From: Gammaproteobacteria bacterium
Lineage (GTDB): Bacteria > Pseudomonadota > Gammaproteobacteria > Nitrosococcales > Methylophagaceae
Length of the DNA stretch: 64,000 bases
NCBI GenBank assembly: GCA_029210875.1
Contig: JARGFJ010000003.1
Location: forward strand, 1-64,000
Direction of reading: 5' to 3'
Shown here: piece by piece, positions 7,970 through 17,313 of the stretch
Numbering within the stretch: the stretch's first letter is position 1
How the letters are laid out: every line of letters begins with the position of its first letter
Notes under the pieces: generated by a model
Told to the model about the DNA's origin: nothing
The model's database searches: none
Seen by the model: only the letters and a program-made list of their open reading frames with translations
Position numbers and translations under genes: made by a program

Positions 7970-9130
7970 TTAACCCCGCTCTGCTAAAGCAACATACTCT
8001 CTAACACCGCTACCCGTATAGATTTGAGTAGGACGATAAATACGGTTATTAGAAATTTGTTCACGCCAATGTGCTAACCAGCCCGCTGAACGCGCAACAG
8101 CAAAAATAGCGGTAAATTGATCTGCTGGAATCCCCATTTCTGCATATAAAATTCCAGAATAGAAATCGACATTAGGATAAACACCTTTGTGACCAAGTCG
8201 CTCTGCACAGATTTCTTCAACTTTCATTGCGGTTTCAAAGGCTTGGTCAAGACTTCCACCACGATCTTCCATCAACTCGGCTACCAGTTTATGCAAAATA
8301 GTTGCGCGTGGATCTTTAACTTTATATTCACGATGCCCCATACCCCAGATAACTTCTTTATTAGCTAATCGCTTATCAATCCATTTTTCTGCTTTTTTCG
8401 GGCTACCGATTTCTTTTAGCATATCAACAACATACGAATTAGCCCCACCATGTAATGGACCTGATAAGGTTCCAATTGCACCCGAAATAACGCTGTATGG
8501 TGTTGCCAAGGTTGAACCAGACACTAATGCTGAAAAGGTTGAGGCGTTTAAAGTATGTTCCGCATGAAGAATCAAACAGACATCCATGATTTTTGCCATC
8601 AATGGATCAGGCTCTTTGCCTGTGAACATATAAAGCAGGTTTTCGGCTACCGATAGATCTTGACGCGGTTCAATTGGGTCATAACCTTGGCGCATATGTT
8701 CCCACATCGCGACCAATGGAGCCATTTGAGCAATAATATTGACAGTCATATTACGAACGTAATTGAGATCCTCACACACCGCGGCATTGGTTAAACATTC
8801 TGTACCAGGGTAAAACATGCCCAAACTGGACACGGCTGTTTGCAACATATCCATGGGATGACCGGTTGATGGAAAGTGTCGCATCATTTCACGAATATGA
8901 TATTTAATTCGATAATGACTACGTAAATCGCTTGTAAACCCGTCAAGTTCTTTTGCTGAAGGTAATTCACCATCCAATAGCAATAAGGTTGTTTCTTCAA
9001 AACTGCTATTTGCAGCTAGTGTTTCAATAGGGTAACCACGATACGATAAGATACCTTTTTCACCATCTATATATGAAATTGCTGACTTTGTCGCAGCAAC
9101 ACCTTCCAAACCTGGTAAGAAATCACTCAT
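7970..9130 (-). CDS. gltA: Citrate synthase, short type
   Basis: 386 aa from the ATG at 9130 (MSDFLPGLEGVAATKS), with a GGGG ribosome-binding site upstream; a start at 9151 would add seven residues. Catalytic residues are visible: H227 in GPLHGGANS, H266 in MGHREYKVKDPR and D322 in NVDFYSG. It condenses acetyl-CoA and oxaloacetate to citrate. At 386 aa, and beginning near SYRGYPIETLA, it is of the shorter type seen in Gram-positives, cyanobacteria and 2-methylcitrate synthases, rather than the roughly 425-aa NADH-regulated hexameric enzyme common in gammaproteobacteria. With no prp genes nearby, citrate synthase is preferred; 2-methylcitrate synthase is the alternative. Confidence 0.88.
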   Translation of the reverse strand: MSDFLPGLEGVAATKSAISYIDGEKGILSYRGYPIETLAANSSFEETTLLLLDGELPSAKELDGFTSDLRSHYRIKYHIREMMRHFPSTGHPMDMLQTAVSSLGMFYPGTECLTNAAVCEDLNYVRNMTVNIIAQMAPLVAMWEHMRQGYDPIEPRQDLSVAENLLYMFTGKEPDPLMAKIMDVCLILHAEHTLNASTFSALVSGSTLATPYSVISGAIGTLSGPLHGGANSYVVDMLKEIGSPKKAEKWIDKRLANKEVIWGMGHREYKVKDPRATILHKLVAELMEDRGGSLDQAFETAMKVEEICAERLGHKGVYPNVDFYSGILYAEMGIPADQFTAIFAVARSAGWLAHWREQISNNRIYRPTQIYTGSGVREYVALAERG

Positions 9131-9216
9131 TAAAAACCCCATTTTTTTCAAATATTTATATTGTTATGATGACCAATAACAACAAGGTCTATCACATTTA
9201 GTCTTCGCTTAAGCGA

Positions 9217-10485
9217 TTAATTCAAAACATCGCTCCATATATTTTTAGCCCATGCATTAGCATAGACGCCTTCTAATTCACTTGCTTGGGCTGAGACGCC
9301 ACCACCCGGCATGGCTAACATGGTGGCATGTTCTTTACTGTAACGATAGACAGCGGCAACATGGCCAGCTTTATTATTGTCGATAAAACTATAACAGGTA
9401 TTGTTCAATAAAGGTTCCTGTTCTGGCTGTTGGTCGTTTAATAATGCCACTATTGCAGCTGCACATATTTTCGCCTGTGCATTTGCTATATGTCCTGATT
9501 TTGGTAATTTGGCATGTATCGCATCGCCAATAACGTGAATATAGTCAGTCACTTTAGACTCATAAGTCAGAAAATCAACCTCACACCATCGTTTATCAAT
9601 GTTGATGACACCTGCCAGTTCGGCCACTTTGCCGGCTTTTTGAGGTGGAATAACATTTAAAACATCAGCATTAAATGTATCAAATTCAGATTCAACCTGT
9701 AATGTTTTAAGGTCAACGTTTTCTATGATACTACTAGGCAGATACTCAATTAAACCCGGGTAATACTGTTGCCATGATGATTTAAACAAGGCTTTTTTAG
9801 AAGCAACATCTCCATTTGCATCTAAAATCAATAATTTAGCTGTAGGATTGTGGTGCTTTAAATAATAGGCAATTTGGCAGGCACGTTCATACGGTCCGGG
9901 AGGACAACGAAATGGTGTTGCGGGTACGGTCATCACTACTCGACCACCTTGTTTCATCGTCATTATTTGTTGATATAAATTGACTGTTTGAGATCCAGCC
10001 TTCCATGCATGAGGTACCTTTTGTTGGGCTTGTTCTGTTGCCAGCATCGGTAACTGGTCATAGATAAAATCAACACCTGGTGCTATAACCAAACGGTCAT
10101 AATCCAAGACAACACCATCATGTAATGTTACTTGTTTATTTTCAGCATCAATCGCTATAACTTCAGCTTGGACTGTATCCACACCGTATTTAGATGATAA
10201 TTGATTATAACCATAAGTTAATTGCTGTAATGTTCGATTACCACCTAGCACCAGATTACTTTGCGGGCAAGAAACAAATTGAGCGTTGCGTTCAACTAAA
10301 ATTACATCAATATTACGTGACCACATTTTGATGTATTTGGCTGCCGTAGCTCCGGCAAAACCACCACCGACCACAACGACGCGTTGTCTTGCTTTTGACT
10401 GATTAGCCATGACTAGTTGAGGCATGGTTGCGATAGAACCTGCTACAAGCGCTGATTTTATAAAGCTACGTCGTTTTAGTGCCAT
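9217..10485 (-). CDS. fccB: Flavocytochrome c sulfide dehydrogenase, flavoprotein subunit
   Basis: 422 aa from the ATG at 10485, with AGAGG upstream. The N-terminus MALKRRSFIKSALVAG is a Tat-type signal. It is followed by a dinucleotide-binding motif VVVVGGGFAGATAAKYI (about 36-52), a VSCPQSN cysteine at C73 and a second cysteine in NTCYSF at about C364. These match the redox disulfide cysteines of FccB in position. The C-terminal FCSD-FAD domain ends GHVAAVYRYS. The periplasmic enzyme oxidises sulfide to sulfur and passes electrons to a cytochrome c subunit (FccA). No fccA is adjacent; a monohaem cytochrome resembling FccA lies at 31767-32069. The distinction from sulfide:quinone reductase rests on the Tat signal and the cysteine layout. 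Confidence 0.88.
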   Translation of the reverse strand: MALKRRSFIKSALVAGSIATMPQLVMANQSKARQRVVVVGGGFAGATAAKYIKMWSRNIDVILVERNAQFVSCPQSNLVLGGNRTLQQLTYGYNQLSSKYGVDTVQAEVIAIDAENKQVTLHDGVVLDYDRLVIAPGVDFIYDQLPMLATEQAQQKVPHAWKAGSQTVNLYQQIMTMKQGGRVVMTVPATPFRCPPGPYERACQIAYYLKHHNPTAKLLILDANGDVASKKALFKSSWQQYYPGLIEYLPSSIIENVDLKTLQVESEFDTFNADVLNVIPPQKAGKVAELAGVINIDKRWCEVDFLTYESKVTDYIHVIGDAIHAKLPKSGHIANAQAKICAAAIVALLNDQQPEQEPLLNNTCYSFIDNNKAGHVAAVYRYSKEHATMLAMPGGGVSAQASELEGVYANAWAKNIWSDVLN

Positions 10486-10536
10486 AAAGTGCCTCTTCCT
10501 CAACTTTGCTCTGGTTTTAGCGCATGAATCACTTAA

Positions 10537-11493
10537 TTACGAAACATGCTCGCCTTGTGCTTGTAAGTCGGCATGATATGACGATCTTACCATTGGGCCA
10601 CTTGCAACATGCTCAAAGCCCATCTCCTTAGCTGTTATAGCTAATTGATCAAACTCTGCCGGTGTCACAAATCGTTCTACTGCAAGATGATGGCGACTTG
10701 GTTGTAAATATTGACCTAGGGTTAGCATACGACAGCCATGATCACGCAAGTCTTGCATGACTTGTTTAACTTCATCTATGGTTTCACCCAAACCGAGCAT
10801 CAAACCAGATTTAGTCGGAACATCAGGGTGTAAAGCCTGAAAGTTTTTAATCAAATCAAGTGACCATTGATAATCAGAGCCAGGTCTCACCGCTTTATAA
10901 AGCCTTGGAATACTTTCAAGATTGTGGTTAAAAATATCCGGTGGATTATTAGACAGTTGTTCTAATGCCACTTCCATACGCCCACGAAAATCGGGCACTA
11001 AGATTTCGATCCGGGTTTGCGGTGATTGCTTGCGAATTTCAGCAATACAAAGTCCAAAATGGCTTGCACCACCATCCCGTAAATCATCTCGATCAACTGA
11101 TGTTACCACTACATGTTTTAAGTTCATTGCCGCGATGGTTTTGGCTAAATGTGCCGGTTCATTGGCATCAAGCGGATCAGGTCGACCATGTGCGACATCA
11201 CAGAAAGGACAGCGACGTGTACAAATATTGCCCATAATCAAAAACGTCGCTGTTCCGTGTGTAAAACATTCACCTAAATTAGGGCATGCCGCTTCTTCAC
11301 ACACAGTATGAAGATTATGATCACGTAGTAATTTCTTAATGCGCCCTACTTCAGGATGACTGGGTGCTTTCATCCGAATCCATTCTGGTTTACGTTTAGG
11401 ATCAGTAGGTTCGATTTTAATTGGAATACGAGATACTTTGGACGCACCTTTCAGTGCGGTTACATCTCGTTTGATGTGTATCGTTTCAGTCAT
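10537..11493 (-). CDS. lipA: Lipoyl synthase
   Basis: 318 aa from the ATG at 11493. Two iron-sulfur motifs are intact: the auxiliary cluster C65-x4-C70-x5-C76 and the radical-SAM cluster C91-x3-C95-x2-C98 (CTRRCPFC). The C-terminal RSSYHAD, whose first serine ligates the auxiliary cluster, is present. It inserts two sulfurs into the protein-bound octanoyl group. Its start overlaps the lipB stop by eight bases (ATGACTGA), so the octanoyltransferase and synthase are translationally coupled. An upstream in-frame start at 11535 would lie inside lipB and is not preferred. Confidence 0.97.
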   Translation of the reverse strand: MTETIHIKRDVTALKGASKVSRIPIKIEPTDPKRKPEWIRMKAPSHPEVGRIKKLLRDHNLHTVCEEAACPNLGECFTHGTATFLIMGNICTRRCPFCDVAHGRPDPLDANEPAHLAKTIAAMNLKHVVVTSVDRDDLRDGGASHFGLCIAEIRKQSPQTRIEILVPDFRGRMEVALEQLSNNPPDIFNHNLESIPRLYKAVRPGSDYQWSLDLIKNFQALHPDVPTKSGLMLGLGETIDEVKQVMQDLRDHGCRMLTLGQYLQPSRHHLAVERFVTPAEFDQLAITAKEMGFEHVASGPMVRSSYHADLQAQGEHVS

Positions 11494-12103
11494 GTTTACC
11501 CTTGTTTTGTATCTGTGTTTGTAACGCAGATACAAACCGTTGTTTTATCTGTGCCATAGTTAAATCTACCCCTAACCCGGCCAGGTCAATCACCTTCATA
11601 TTGGCATAACCGCAGGGGTTAATATAACCAAATGGTGTGAGATCCATAGCCACATTTAAACTGATGCCATGATAACAACACCCCCGCTTAACCCGTAAAC
11701 CAAGAGATGCGATTTTTTTATTGTCAACATAAACACCAGGTGCATCTTTACGTGCATAACTGTCAATATTACTTTGTTTAAGTAGATCAATGACGCTATT
11801 TTCAAGACTTGTCACCATATCTCGTACACCAAGATTTAATCGTCGCAAATCAAATAAGGTATAAGCAATAAGTTGTCCGGGGCCATGATAGGTTACTTGT
11901 CCCCCTCTATCTGTTTGGACTACAGGGATAGTATTTGGATTAAGAATATGTTCTGCTCTACCGTTTAAACCTTGTGTAAAAACAGAAGGATGCTCAACTA
12001 ACCATAGTTGATCAGGGCTATTTTGATCACGCTGTGTCGTATAGGACTGCATCGCAGACCATATTGGTTGATATTCAACCAGACCTAACTCTTTGACGAT
12101 CAT
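11486..12103 (-). CDS. lipB: Octanoyltransferase (lipoyl(octanoyl) transferase)
   Basis: 205 aa, typical length. The [15 protein letters not shown] block, K130 ([10 protein letters not shown]) and C164 (NPCGYA) are the conserved substrate-binding and Lys/Cys catalytic residues of LipB. It moves the octanoyl group from acyl carrier protein to lipoyl domains, the step before LipA. It lies 11 bases after ybeD and overlaps lipA by eight bases, completing the common dacA-(dat)-ybeD-lipB-lipA order of gammaproteobacteria. Confidence 0.97.
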   Translation of the reverse strand: MIVKELGLVEYQPIWSAMQSYTTQRDQNSPDQLWLVEHPSVFTQGLNGRAEHILNPNTIPVVQTDRGGQVTYHGPGQLIAYTLFDLRRLNLGVRDMVTSLENSVIDLLKQSNIDSYARKDAPGVYVDNKKIASLGLRVKRGCCYHGISLNVAMDLTPFGYINPCGYANMKVIDLAGLGVDLTMAQIKQRFVSALQTQIQNKGKHD

Positions 12104-12114
12104 TTTATCTGCGA

Positions 12115-12387
12115 TTACAGCACATATTTGACGAGTTCATGTCCACTCAGATCACGATAAATCGCATCTAACTGGGCTTTGCTCGTTGCGTTAATCGTCA
12201 CGGTTACTGAGGTGAATTTACCACCTGAACTTTGTTTGGTCGTAACCGCTCCCTCATCTAAATCATCAATATGACGACGAACAATAGACACTACAAGACT
12301 ATCAAACTCAACACTGGATTCGCCCATGGCTTTAATTGCAAAGTCACACGGAAACTCAAGTAATGTGTCTGTTTCTTGTTCCGCCAT
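12115..12387 (-). CDS. ybeD: DUF493 family protein YbeD
   Basis: 90 aa. It contains the LLEFPCDFAIKAMG start, the central GKFTSVTVTINATSKAQLDAIY segment and the VKYVL end typical of YbeD/DUF493, a small ferredoxin-like (ACT-resembling) fold of unproven function. It lies between dat and lipB with gaps of 2 and 11 bases, the conserved position for this gene, which suggests a link to lipoate or envelope metabolism without proving one. Confidence 0.92.
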   Translation of the reverse strand: MAEQETDTLLEFPCDFAIKAMGESSVEFDSLVVSIVRRHIDDLDEGAVTTKQSSGGKFTSVTVTINATSKAQLDAIYRDLSGHELVKYVL

Positions 12388-12389
12388 GA

Positions 12390-13235
12390 TTAACCTTTTG
12401 ATTTTTTATACTGCTGGTAAAGACTGTCTATCTGTTTCCAAACAGGACCAGGCTTGCCATCACCAACAGCGTCATTATCTAATTCAGTAATTGGCACTAC
12501 TTCTTTGGTTGAACTGCTCATCCAAATCTCATCAGCCTGTCTTAGTTGCTGCTCTGTCACCGCTTGTTCCAGCAGCGGTATGTCATTTTCCAAAGCCAGT
12601 TTTATGACTATCTCACGCGTGATGCCTGGCAAGACTTTTTCGTCCTTGGGAGAGGTGTAGATCGTACCATCTAATACAACATAGGCATTGCTAGCTGCAC
12701 CTTCGGTTAAATACCCATCACGGATTAACAGTGCTTCCTGAGCACCGGCTTCTTGTGCTTGCTGTTTCAATAAACTGTTTGGCAATAACGTAATCGCTTT
12801 AATATTGCAGTTTGCCCAACGAATATCAGCCAAAGTAATCGCTTTAATACCGTTTTGTTTGTACTTTTCTGGAACAGCTTGTAATGGATTACTCATTGCA
12901 AATGCAGTCGGTTCCACACCTGTTGGAAATAAGTGATCTCGTGGTGCTACACCACGCGTTACCTGCAAATAAAGTGATTGATCGCCACCACCATTACGGA
13001 CGACCAATTCCTCTATCATTATTTGCCACTGGCGCGGTGTCATAGGATTTTTCATCCTGACGCCATCTAAGCTGTACTGCAATCGATTCAAATGGGCTTC
13101 TAATTCAAAACAATGGCCATCATAAACAGGGATCACTTCATAAACGCCATCACCTAATAAAAACCCACGATCAAACACTGAAACCTGTGCCTGGTCTGCT
13201 GGTAAAAATTGACCGTTTAAATAAACATCTTTCAA
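12390..13235 (-). CDS. dat: D-amino-acid (D-alanine) transaminase
   Basis: 281 aa, fold-type IV PLP aminotransferase. The PLP lysine is K146 in NCNIKAITLLPN, close to K145 of Bacillus D-amino-acid aminotransferase. The N-terminal VYLNGQFLPADQAQVSVFDRGFLLGDGVYE and the EGAASNAYVV and LPGITREIV blocks are present. It interconverts D-alanine and D-glutamate with their keto acids, supplying peptidoglycan precursors, which suits its place four bases after dacA. Branched-chain aminotransferase and aminodeoxychorismate lyase share the fold, but the NIKAITLLPN motif and the neighbours favour D-amino-acid transaminase. Confidence 0.88.
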   Translation of the reverse strand: MKDVYLNGQFLPADQAQVSVFDRGFLLGDGVYEVIPVYDGHCFELEAHLNRLQYSLDGVRMKNPMTPRQWQIMIEELVVRNGGGDQSLYLQVTRGVAPRDHLFPTGVEPTAFAMSNPLQAVPEKYKQNGIKAITLADIRWANCNIKAITLLPNSLLKQQAQEAGAQEALLIRDGYLTEGAASNAYVVLDGTIYTSPKDEKVLPGITREIVIKLALENDIPLLEQAVTEQQLRQADEIWMSSSTKEVVPITELDNDAVGDGKPGPVWKQIDSLYQQYKKSKG

Positions 13236-13239
13236 AGAT

Positions 13240-14385
13240 TTAGCCCCAAATCAGTAACAAAATACTATCAATAAGACGGTGCCACCAGCTGCCCTGTTCG
13301 ACGGTGTGTAATGCAATTAAAGACTCCTGCGCAATAACGTCATCATCCAGACGTAGTTCAACCTGGCCTAACTGACTACCTGCTTCGATCGGTGCGACTA
13401 AAGGCTGCTGTATATTGGTTGATGCAACCAGGTCTTTATATCGACCTCTCGGCACAGTTACAGCTAAGGGCTTGGCCAATCCTAATTCAATTTGCCTGGT
13501 AGCACCTTTCCATACTTTAGTGTCAACCACTTTAGTTTGAGCCTGATACAGATCATGTGTTTCGAAAAAACGGAAACCATAATTAAATAATTTTTGTGTT
13601 TCCTGCGCTCGTGCATTTTCACTGCGTGTGCCTAATACCACTGAAATCAGGCGCATATCACTGCGTACAGCAGAAGCAGCTAAACAATAGCCGGCTTCTT
13701 CAGTATGACCCGTTTTCAAACCATCAACAGTCGTATCACGCCATAGCAATTTATTGCGGTTGTGTTGGGTGATACCGTTATAAGTGAATTCTTTTTCTGC
13801 ATACCACTTATAGTGGTCAGGAAAATCGCGAATAACCGCTGCTGATAAAATTGCAATGTCTTTTGCCGTTGTATAGTGATCAGGATCAGGTAAGCCGGTT
13901 GTATTGCGATAATTTGTATCAAACATGCCCAATTTTTGAGCATATTGGTTCATCATTTGAGCAAAGGTTTCCTCGCTACCAGCGATATGCTCAGCCAATG
14001 CAACTGCAGCATCATTGCCTGATTGAATGATCATGCCACGTAACAAAATTTCTACTGGTACTTTGGTATTGACTTCAATAAAGCTACGTGATCCCACCAT
14101 ACGCCATGCTTTTTCACTGATCAGCACGTCATCATCTAAAGCAATATTGCCGGCAGCAAGTTCATGAGAAACCACATAAGCTGTCATAAGTTTAGTAATA
14201 CTTGCTGGCGGCAATCGCTCTGTTGAATTTGATTCGGCAAGGACTCGACCACTGGCAAAATCCTGCAAAATATAAGCTTTAGCAGCAATTGATGGTGCTG
14301 AAGGGTTAGGTGTTATAGCCGCTTGCGACACTGATACAGCCATCACAAAACCAATTAAAACGATCCTCTTTAATTTTTTTAACAT
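13240..14385 (-). CDS. dacA: D-alanyl-D-alanine carboxypeptidase (PBP5/6 family)
   Basis: 381 aa from the ATG at 14385; a TTG four codons earlier is possible but less likely. It has an N-terminal signal peptide (to about VSVSQA). The penicillin-binding active-site motifs are SITK (S62, K65), SGN (S122) and KTG (224-226). A PBP5 C-terminal beta domain and a terminal amphipathic anchor (WWHRLIDSILLLIWG) complete it. It trims the terminal D-Ala from pentapeptides in the periplasm. It sits 20 bases after rlpA and four before dat, within the envelope operon. Confidence 0.96.
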   Translation of the reverse strand: MLKKLKRIVLIGFVMAVSVSQAAITPNPSAPSIAAKAYILQDFASGRVLAESNSTERLPPASITKLMTAYVVSHELAAGNIALDDDVLISEKAWRMVGSRSFIEVNTKVPVEILLRGMIIQSGNDAAVALAEHIAGSEETFAQMMNQYAQKLGMFDTNYRNTTGLPDPDHYTTAKDIAILSAAVIRDFPDHYKWYAEKEFTYNGITQHNRNKLLWRDTTVDGLKTGHTEEAGYCLAASAVRSDMRLISVVLGTRSENARAQETQKLFNYGFRFFETHDLYQAQTKVVDTKVWKGATRQIELGLAKPLAVTVPRGRYKDLVASTNIQQPLVAPIEAGSQLGQVELRLDDDVIAQESLIALHTVEQGSWWHRLIDSILLLIWG

Positions 14386-14405
14386 TGCAACTCTCAATAA
14401 ATTAT

Positions 14406-15212
14406 TTATTCAACAACAATGTGCACATCATTATAGCCAAGATCGACTAAACGATTGGCTAAGGTATCACCATATTCTACATTGGCTAATGGACCGACAC
14501 GCACTCGATACAAATTACCGTCAGGTTTATTGAGCGGTGCAATTAATACCGCATCACCAATAGCCTGTTGTAATTGCTTTTTTATTTGTTCAGCTCGCGA
14601 CGATGTACTAAAAGCACCAACTTGCAGATATAAGCCAACTAGCGCATTTGTTTCAGGATAGCTAACTTCGCTCACTACTGATGTTGGCGCTTGGCCAGCG
14701 CTAATAGCACGCACTTCAACCATGCCCGTACCTTTTGCCAAGATGCCAAGCTTTGATGCAGCACTATAAGATAAATCTATAATGCGATTGCTATGAAAGG
14801 GACCTCGATCATTCACCCTAACGATAACCTTTTTACCATTTTCCAAATTTGTCACTTCAACATAGGTCGGTAATGGCAGAGTTTTATGTGCAGCTGTCAT
14901 GGCATACATATCATAGGGTTCGCCACTTGATGTACGTTTGCCATGAAATTTAGTGCCGTACCAAGAGGCAACACCACGTTCAACATAGCCCGTACTATCA
15001 CTCATAGTGTAATAACGTTTTCCAAACACCTCATAGTGAGCTGGATTGCCATATTTACTGCGAGGCTCATCTCGAGGAACTGCATTTGGAATATGAGCTA
15101 CATCTGGTGCTGACTTGGGCGCACTATCCTGTTTATCACCCACACTACTACACGCTACTAATAACGCATAAAAAACAAATAATGCTAGTCGATTTAACCT
15201 GATTATTTTCAT
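14406..15212 (-). CDS. rlpA: RlpA septal-ring lipoprotein with SPOR domain
   Basis: 268 aa. A lipoprotein signal ends in the lipobox LLVAC (C21). A double-psi beta-barrel spans about 80-165, with GVASWYG, MTAAHKTLP and VRVNDRGPF motifs; a C-terminal SPOR domain at about 190-265 binds denuded glycan strands. In Pseudomonas, RlpA is a lytic transglycosylase acting on such glycans. The start overlaps the mltB stop (ATGA), so the two peptidoglycan lytic proteins are translationally coupled. Confidence 0.95.
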   Translation of the reverse strand: MKIIRLNRLALFVFYALLVACSSVGDKQDSAPKSAPDVAHIPNAVPRDEPRSKYGNPAHYEVFGKRYYTMSDSTGYVERGVASWYGTKFHGKRTSSGEPYDMYAMTAAHKTLPLPTYVEVTNLENGKKVIVRVNDRGPFHSNRIIDLSYSAASKLGILAKGTGMVEVRAISAGQAPTSVVSEVSYPETNALVGLYLQVGAFSTSSRAEQIKKQLQQAIGDAVLIAPLNKPDGNLYRVRVGPLANVEYGDTLANRLVDLGYNDVHIVVE

Positions 15213-16186
15213 TTTGCTTGCTCATACTGTGTACGAATTAACTGTGCCAATTGGGTGACCGCCATAGCATACATTCGACTATGGTTATAGCGGGTAATGC
15301 TATAAAAATTTTGTCTGGCTAACCAATATTCTTCACCATCTTCCTGAGTTAGACTGATTAGAGCCAATACATCGTCACCGGCTGGCACCTCATCTAAACT
15401 AACACCGGCAGCACTAAGTTGTTCACGGTTAAGTGATGGTTTATAACCCAATGCAATCAGGTCTGCTGGCACGTCACCATGAAATTTAGTTCTATGAACA
15501 ATTGATTCATTCGCGATCCAACCATGTAGTTTTAGATAATTGGCAATACTGCCGATAGCATCAACCGGATTTTCCCAAATATCCCTATGGCCATCATGAT
15601 CAAAATCTACCGCATAACGTCGATAGCTACTTGGCATAAATTGACCCAAGCCCATAGCGCCTGCATAGGAACCTATCGGAGCTAATAACGATTTGTCCTC
15701 TTCTCTTGTCAGTAGCAAAAAGTGCTCTAATTCACTACGAAAAAAGGCACTACGTGGTGGATAACGAAACGCTAATGTTGATAAGGCGTCAACCACACGA
15801 TATTTTCCGACATTACCGCCATAACGTGTTTCAACACCTAAAATTGCTAAAATAATTTCAGCGGGAACACCATAGATTTTCTCTGCGTTTGCCAGCGTTT
15901 GCTGATGCTGCTTCCAAAAATCAACACCACCTTGAATACGCTGGTCCGTAATGAAAATTTTACGATAGTCGTACCATGGCTTGCTTTTTTCTGCCGGGCG
16001 AGAAATCGCATCTAAAATCGGTTGTTTTACCTCAACCCGCTCAAATAAATGCTGCAACTTGTCGCGCTCAAAATCATGCTTTTGATGCATTTCCTCAATA
16101 AATTCTTCCACACCCGGAAGTTTGTTATCTGCGTATGAAACAGAAGTCATTAACAAAATACTTAATAGTAGTGTGAGTTTTTTCAC
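15209..16186 (-). CDS. mltB: Membrane-bound lytic murein transglycosylase B family
   Basis: 325 aa with a Sec signal peptide (MKKLTLLLSILLMTSVSYA) but no lipobox cysteine, so the product is probably soluble periplasmic, unlike E. coli MltB, which is a lipoprotein. The catalytic glutamate is E119 in LGVETRYGG. YAGAMGLGQFMPSSYRRYAVDFDHDG and NYLKLHGW are the MltB-type substrate blocks. It cleaves glycan strands to 1,6-anhydro-MurNAc. It starts at GTG overlapping the rodA stop, and ends overlapping rlpA. Confidence 0.94.
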   Translation of the reverse strand: MKKLTLLLSILLMTSVSYADNKLPGVEEFIEEMHQKHDFERDKLQHLFERVEVKQPILDAISRPAEKSKPWYDYRKIFITDQRIQGGVDFWKQHQQTLANAEKIYGVPAEIILAILGVETRYGGNVGKYRVVDALSTLAFRYPPRSAFFRSELEHFLLLTREEDKSLLAPIGSYAGAMGLGQFMPSSYRRYAVDFDHDGHRDIWENPVDAIGSIANYLKLHGWIANESIVHRTKFHGDVPADLIALGYKPSLNREQLSAAGVSLDEVPAGDDVLALISLTQEDGEEYWLARQNFYSITRYNHSRMYAMAVTQLAQLIRTQYEQAK

Positions 16187-17313
16187 GGTGACATCATCCT
16201 TCGGTGGGTATGAATAGACATCAGGATACCGAAGCCGGCTAATAAGGTCACCATTGATGTGCCACCATAACTGATTAATGGTAGTGGTACCCCTACGACA
16301 GGTAACAACCCGGTTACCATCCCGATATTAACAAAAACATAGACCAGAAAAGTTAAAGAAATACTCCCTGCTAATAATCGCGCAAAACTAGTTTGTGCCT
16401 GGCTGGCAATATAAACACCCCTTGCGGCCACTAATAAATAACATAAAATCAGCAGCCCAACACCAACCAGACCTAATTCTTCAGCAATAACCGCAAAAAT
16501 AAAATCTGTCGAACGTTCTGGTAAAAAGGCCAGTTGGGACTGGGTTCCTTCCATCCATCCACGTCCAAAAATACCACCAGAACCTATCGCAATCTTAGAT
16601 TGAATAATGTGATACCCGGTACCTAATGGATCAGATTCCGGATTTAAAAACGTTAATACTCGCTGACGTTGGTAATCATGCATGACATACCACAATACCG
16701 GTAATGCAGCTGCACAAAGACTTATAAAACTGATAATAAGGCGCCAACTAATGCCCGATAAAAAGATAACAATTAAACCTGAACTTGCAATAAGTAAGGC
16801 TGTGCCCAAATCAGGCTGTTTGGCAATGAGTACCGATGGCACGATGATCATAACTAAACCAATAAATATTCTGACAAATGTTGGTGGTAAGGGACGTTCT
16901 GCCAGATAAGTAGCGACAAGTAAAGGTACAGCAAGCTTCATTAATTCAGAAGGTTGGAAACGAAAAAAACCCAAGTCCAACCATCGTTGCGCACCTTTAC
17001 CCTCATGGCCAAACAGTAATACAGCAATCAATAATATTAAGCCTGCACCATAAAGCCAATAAGAGTAATCACGCATTCTATCTGGATGAATTTGAGCGAT
17101 AACGATTAACGCTGATAAAGCCATAGCCATGCGGATAAGTTGTCTGACAATTAAATCCGGATTTTGATTGCCTGCGCTATACAAAATCATTAGACCTGCT
17201 GACATTAGAGACAACAATAACAGTAACAACAATGCATCAATGTGTATGTGAGATAGAAGCCGTGTAAAGCTTATTTTGTGTTTTGCACTAGAATCACTAA
17301 TCAAACTAGTCAT
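16183..17313 (-). CDS. rodA: Rod-shape-determining peptidoglycan polymerase RodA (SEDS)
   Basis: 376 aa from the ATG at 17313, which overlaps the mrdA stop by eight bases (ATGACTAG). Ten or so membrane helices. SEDS signatures are GAQRWLDLGFFRFQPSELMKLA, KQPDLGTALL, GSGGIFGRGWMEGTQSQLAFLPERSTDFIFAVIAEELG and PLPLISYGGTS. It is the glycosyltransferase that polymerises lipid II for side-wall growth with PBP2. The tight overlap with mrdA reflects the obligate enzyme pair. Confidence 0.97.
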   Translation of the reverse strand: MTSLISDSSAKHKISFTRLLSHIHIDALLLLLLLSLMSAGLMILYSAGNQNPDLIVRQLIRMAMALSALIVIAQIHPDRMRDYSYWLYGAGLILLIAVLLFGHEGKGAQRWLDLGFFRFQPSELMKLAVPLLVATYLAERPLPPTFVRIFIGLVMIIVPSVLIAKQPDLGTALLIASSGLIVIFLSGISWRLIISFISLCAAALPVLWYVMHDYQRQRVLTFLNPESDPLGTGYHIIQSKIAIGSGGIFGRGWMEGTQSQLAFLPERSTDFIFAVIAEELGLVGVGLLILCYLLVAARGVYIASQAQTSFARLLAGSISLTFLVYVFVNIGMVTGLLPVVGVPLPLISYGGTSMVTLLAGFGILMSIHTHRRMMSP

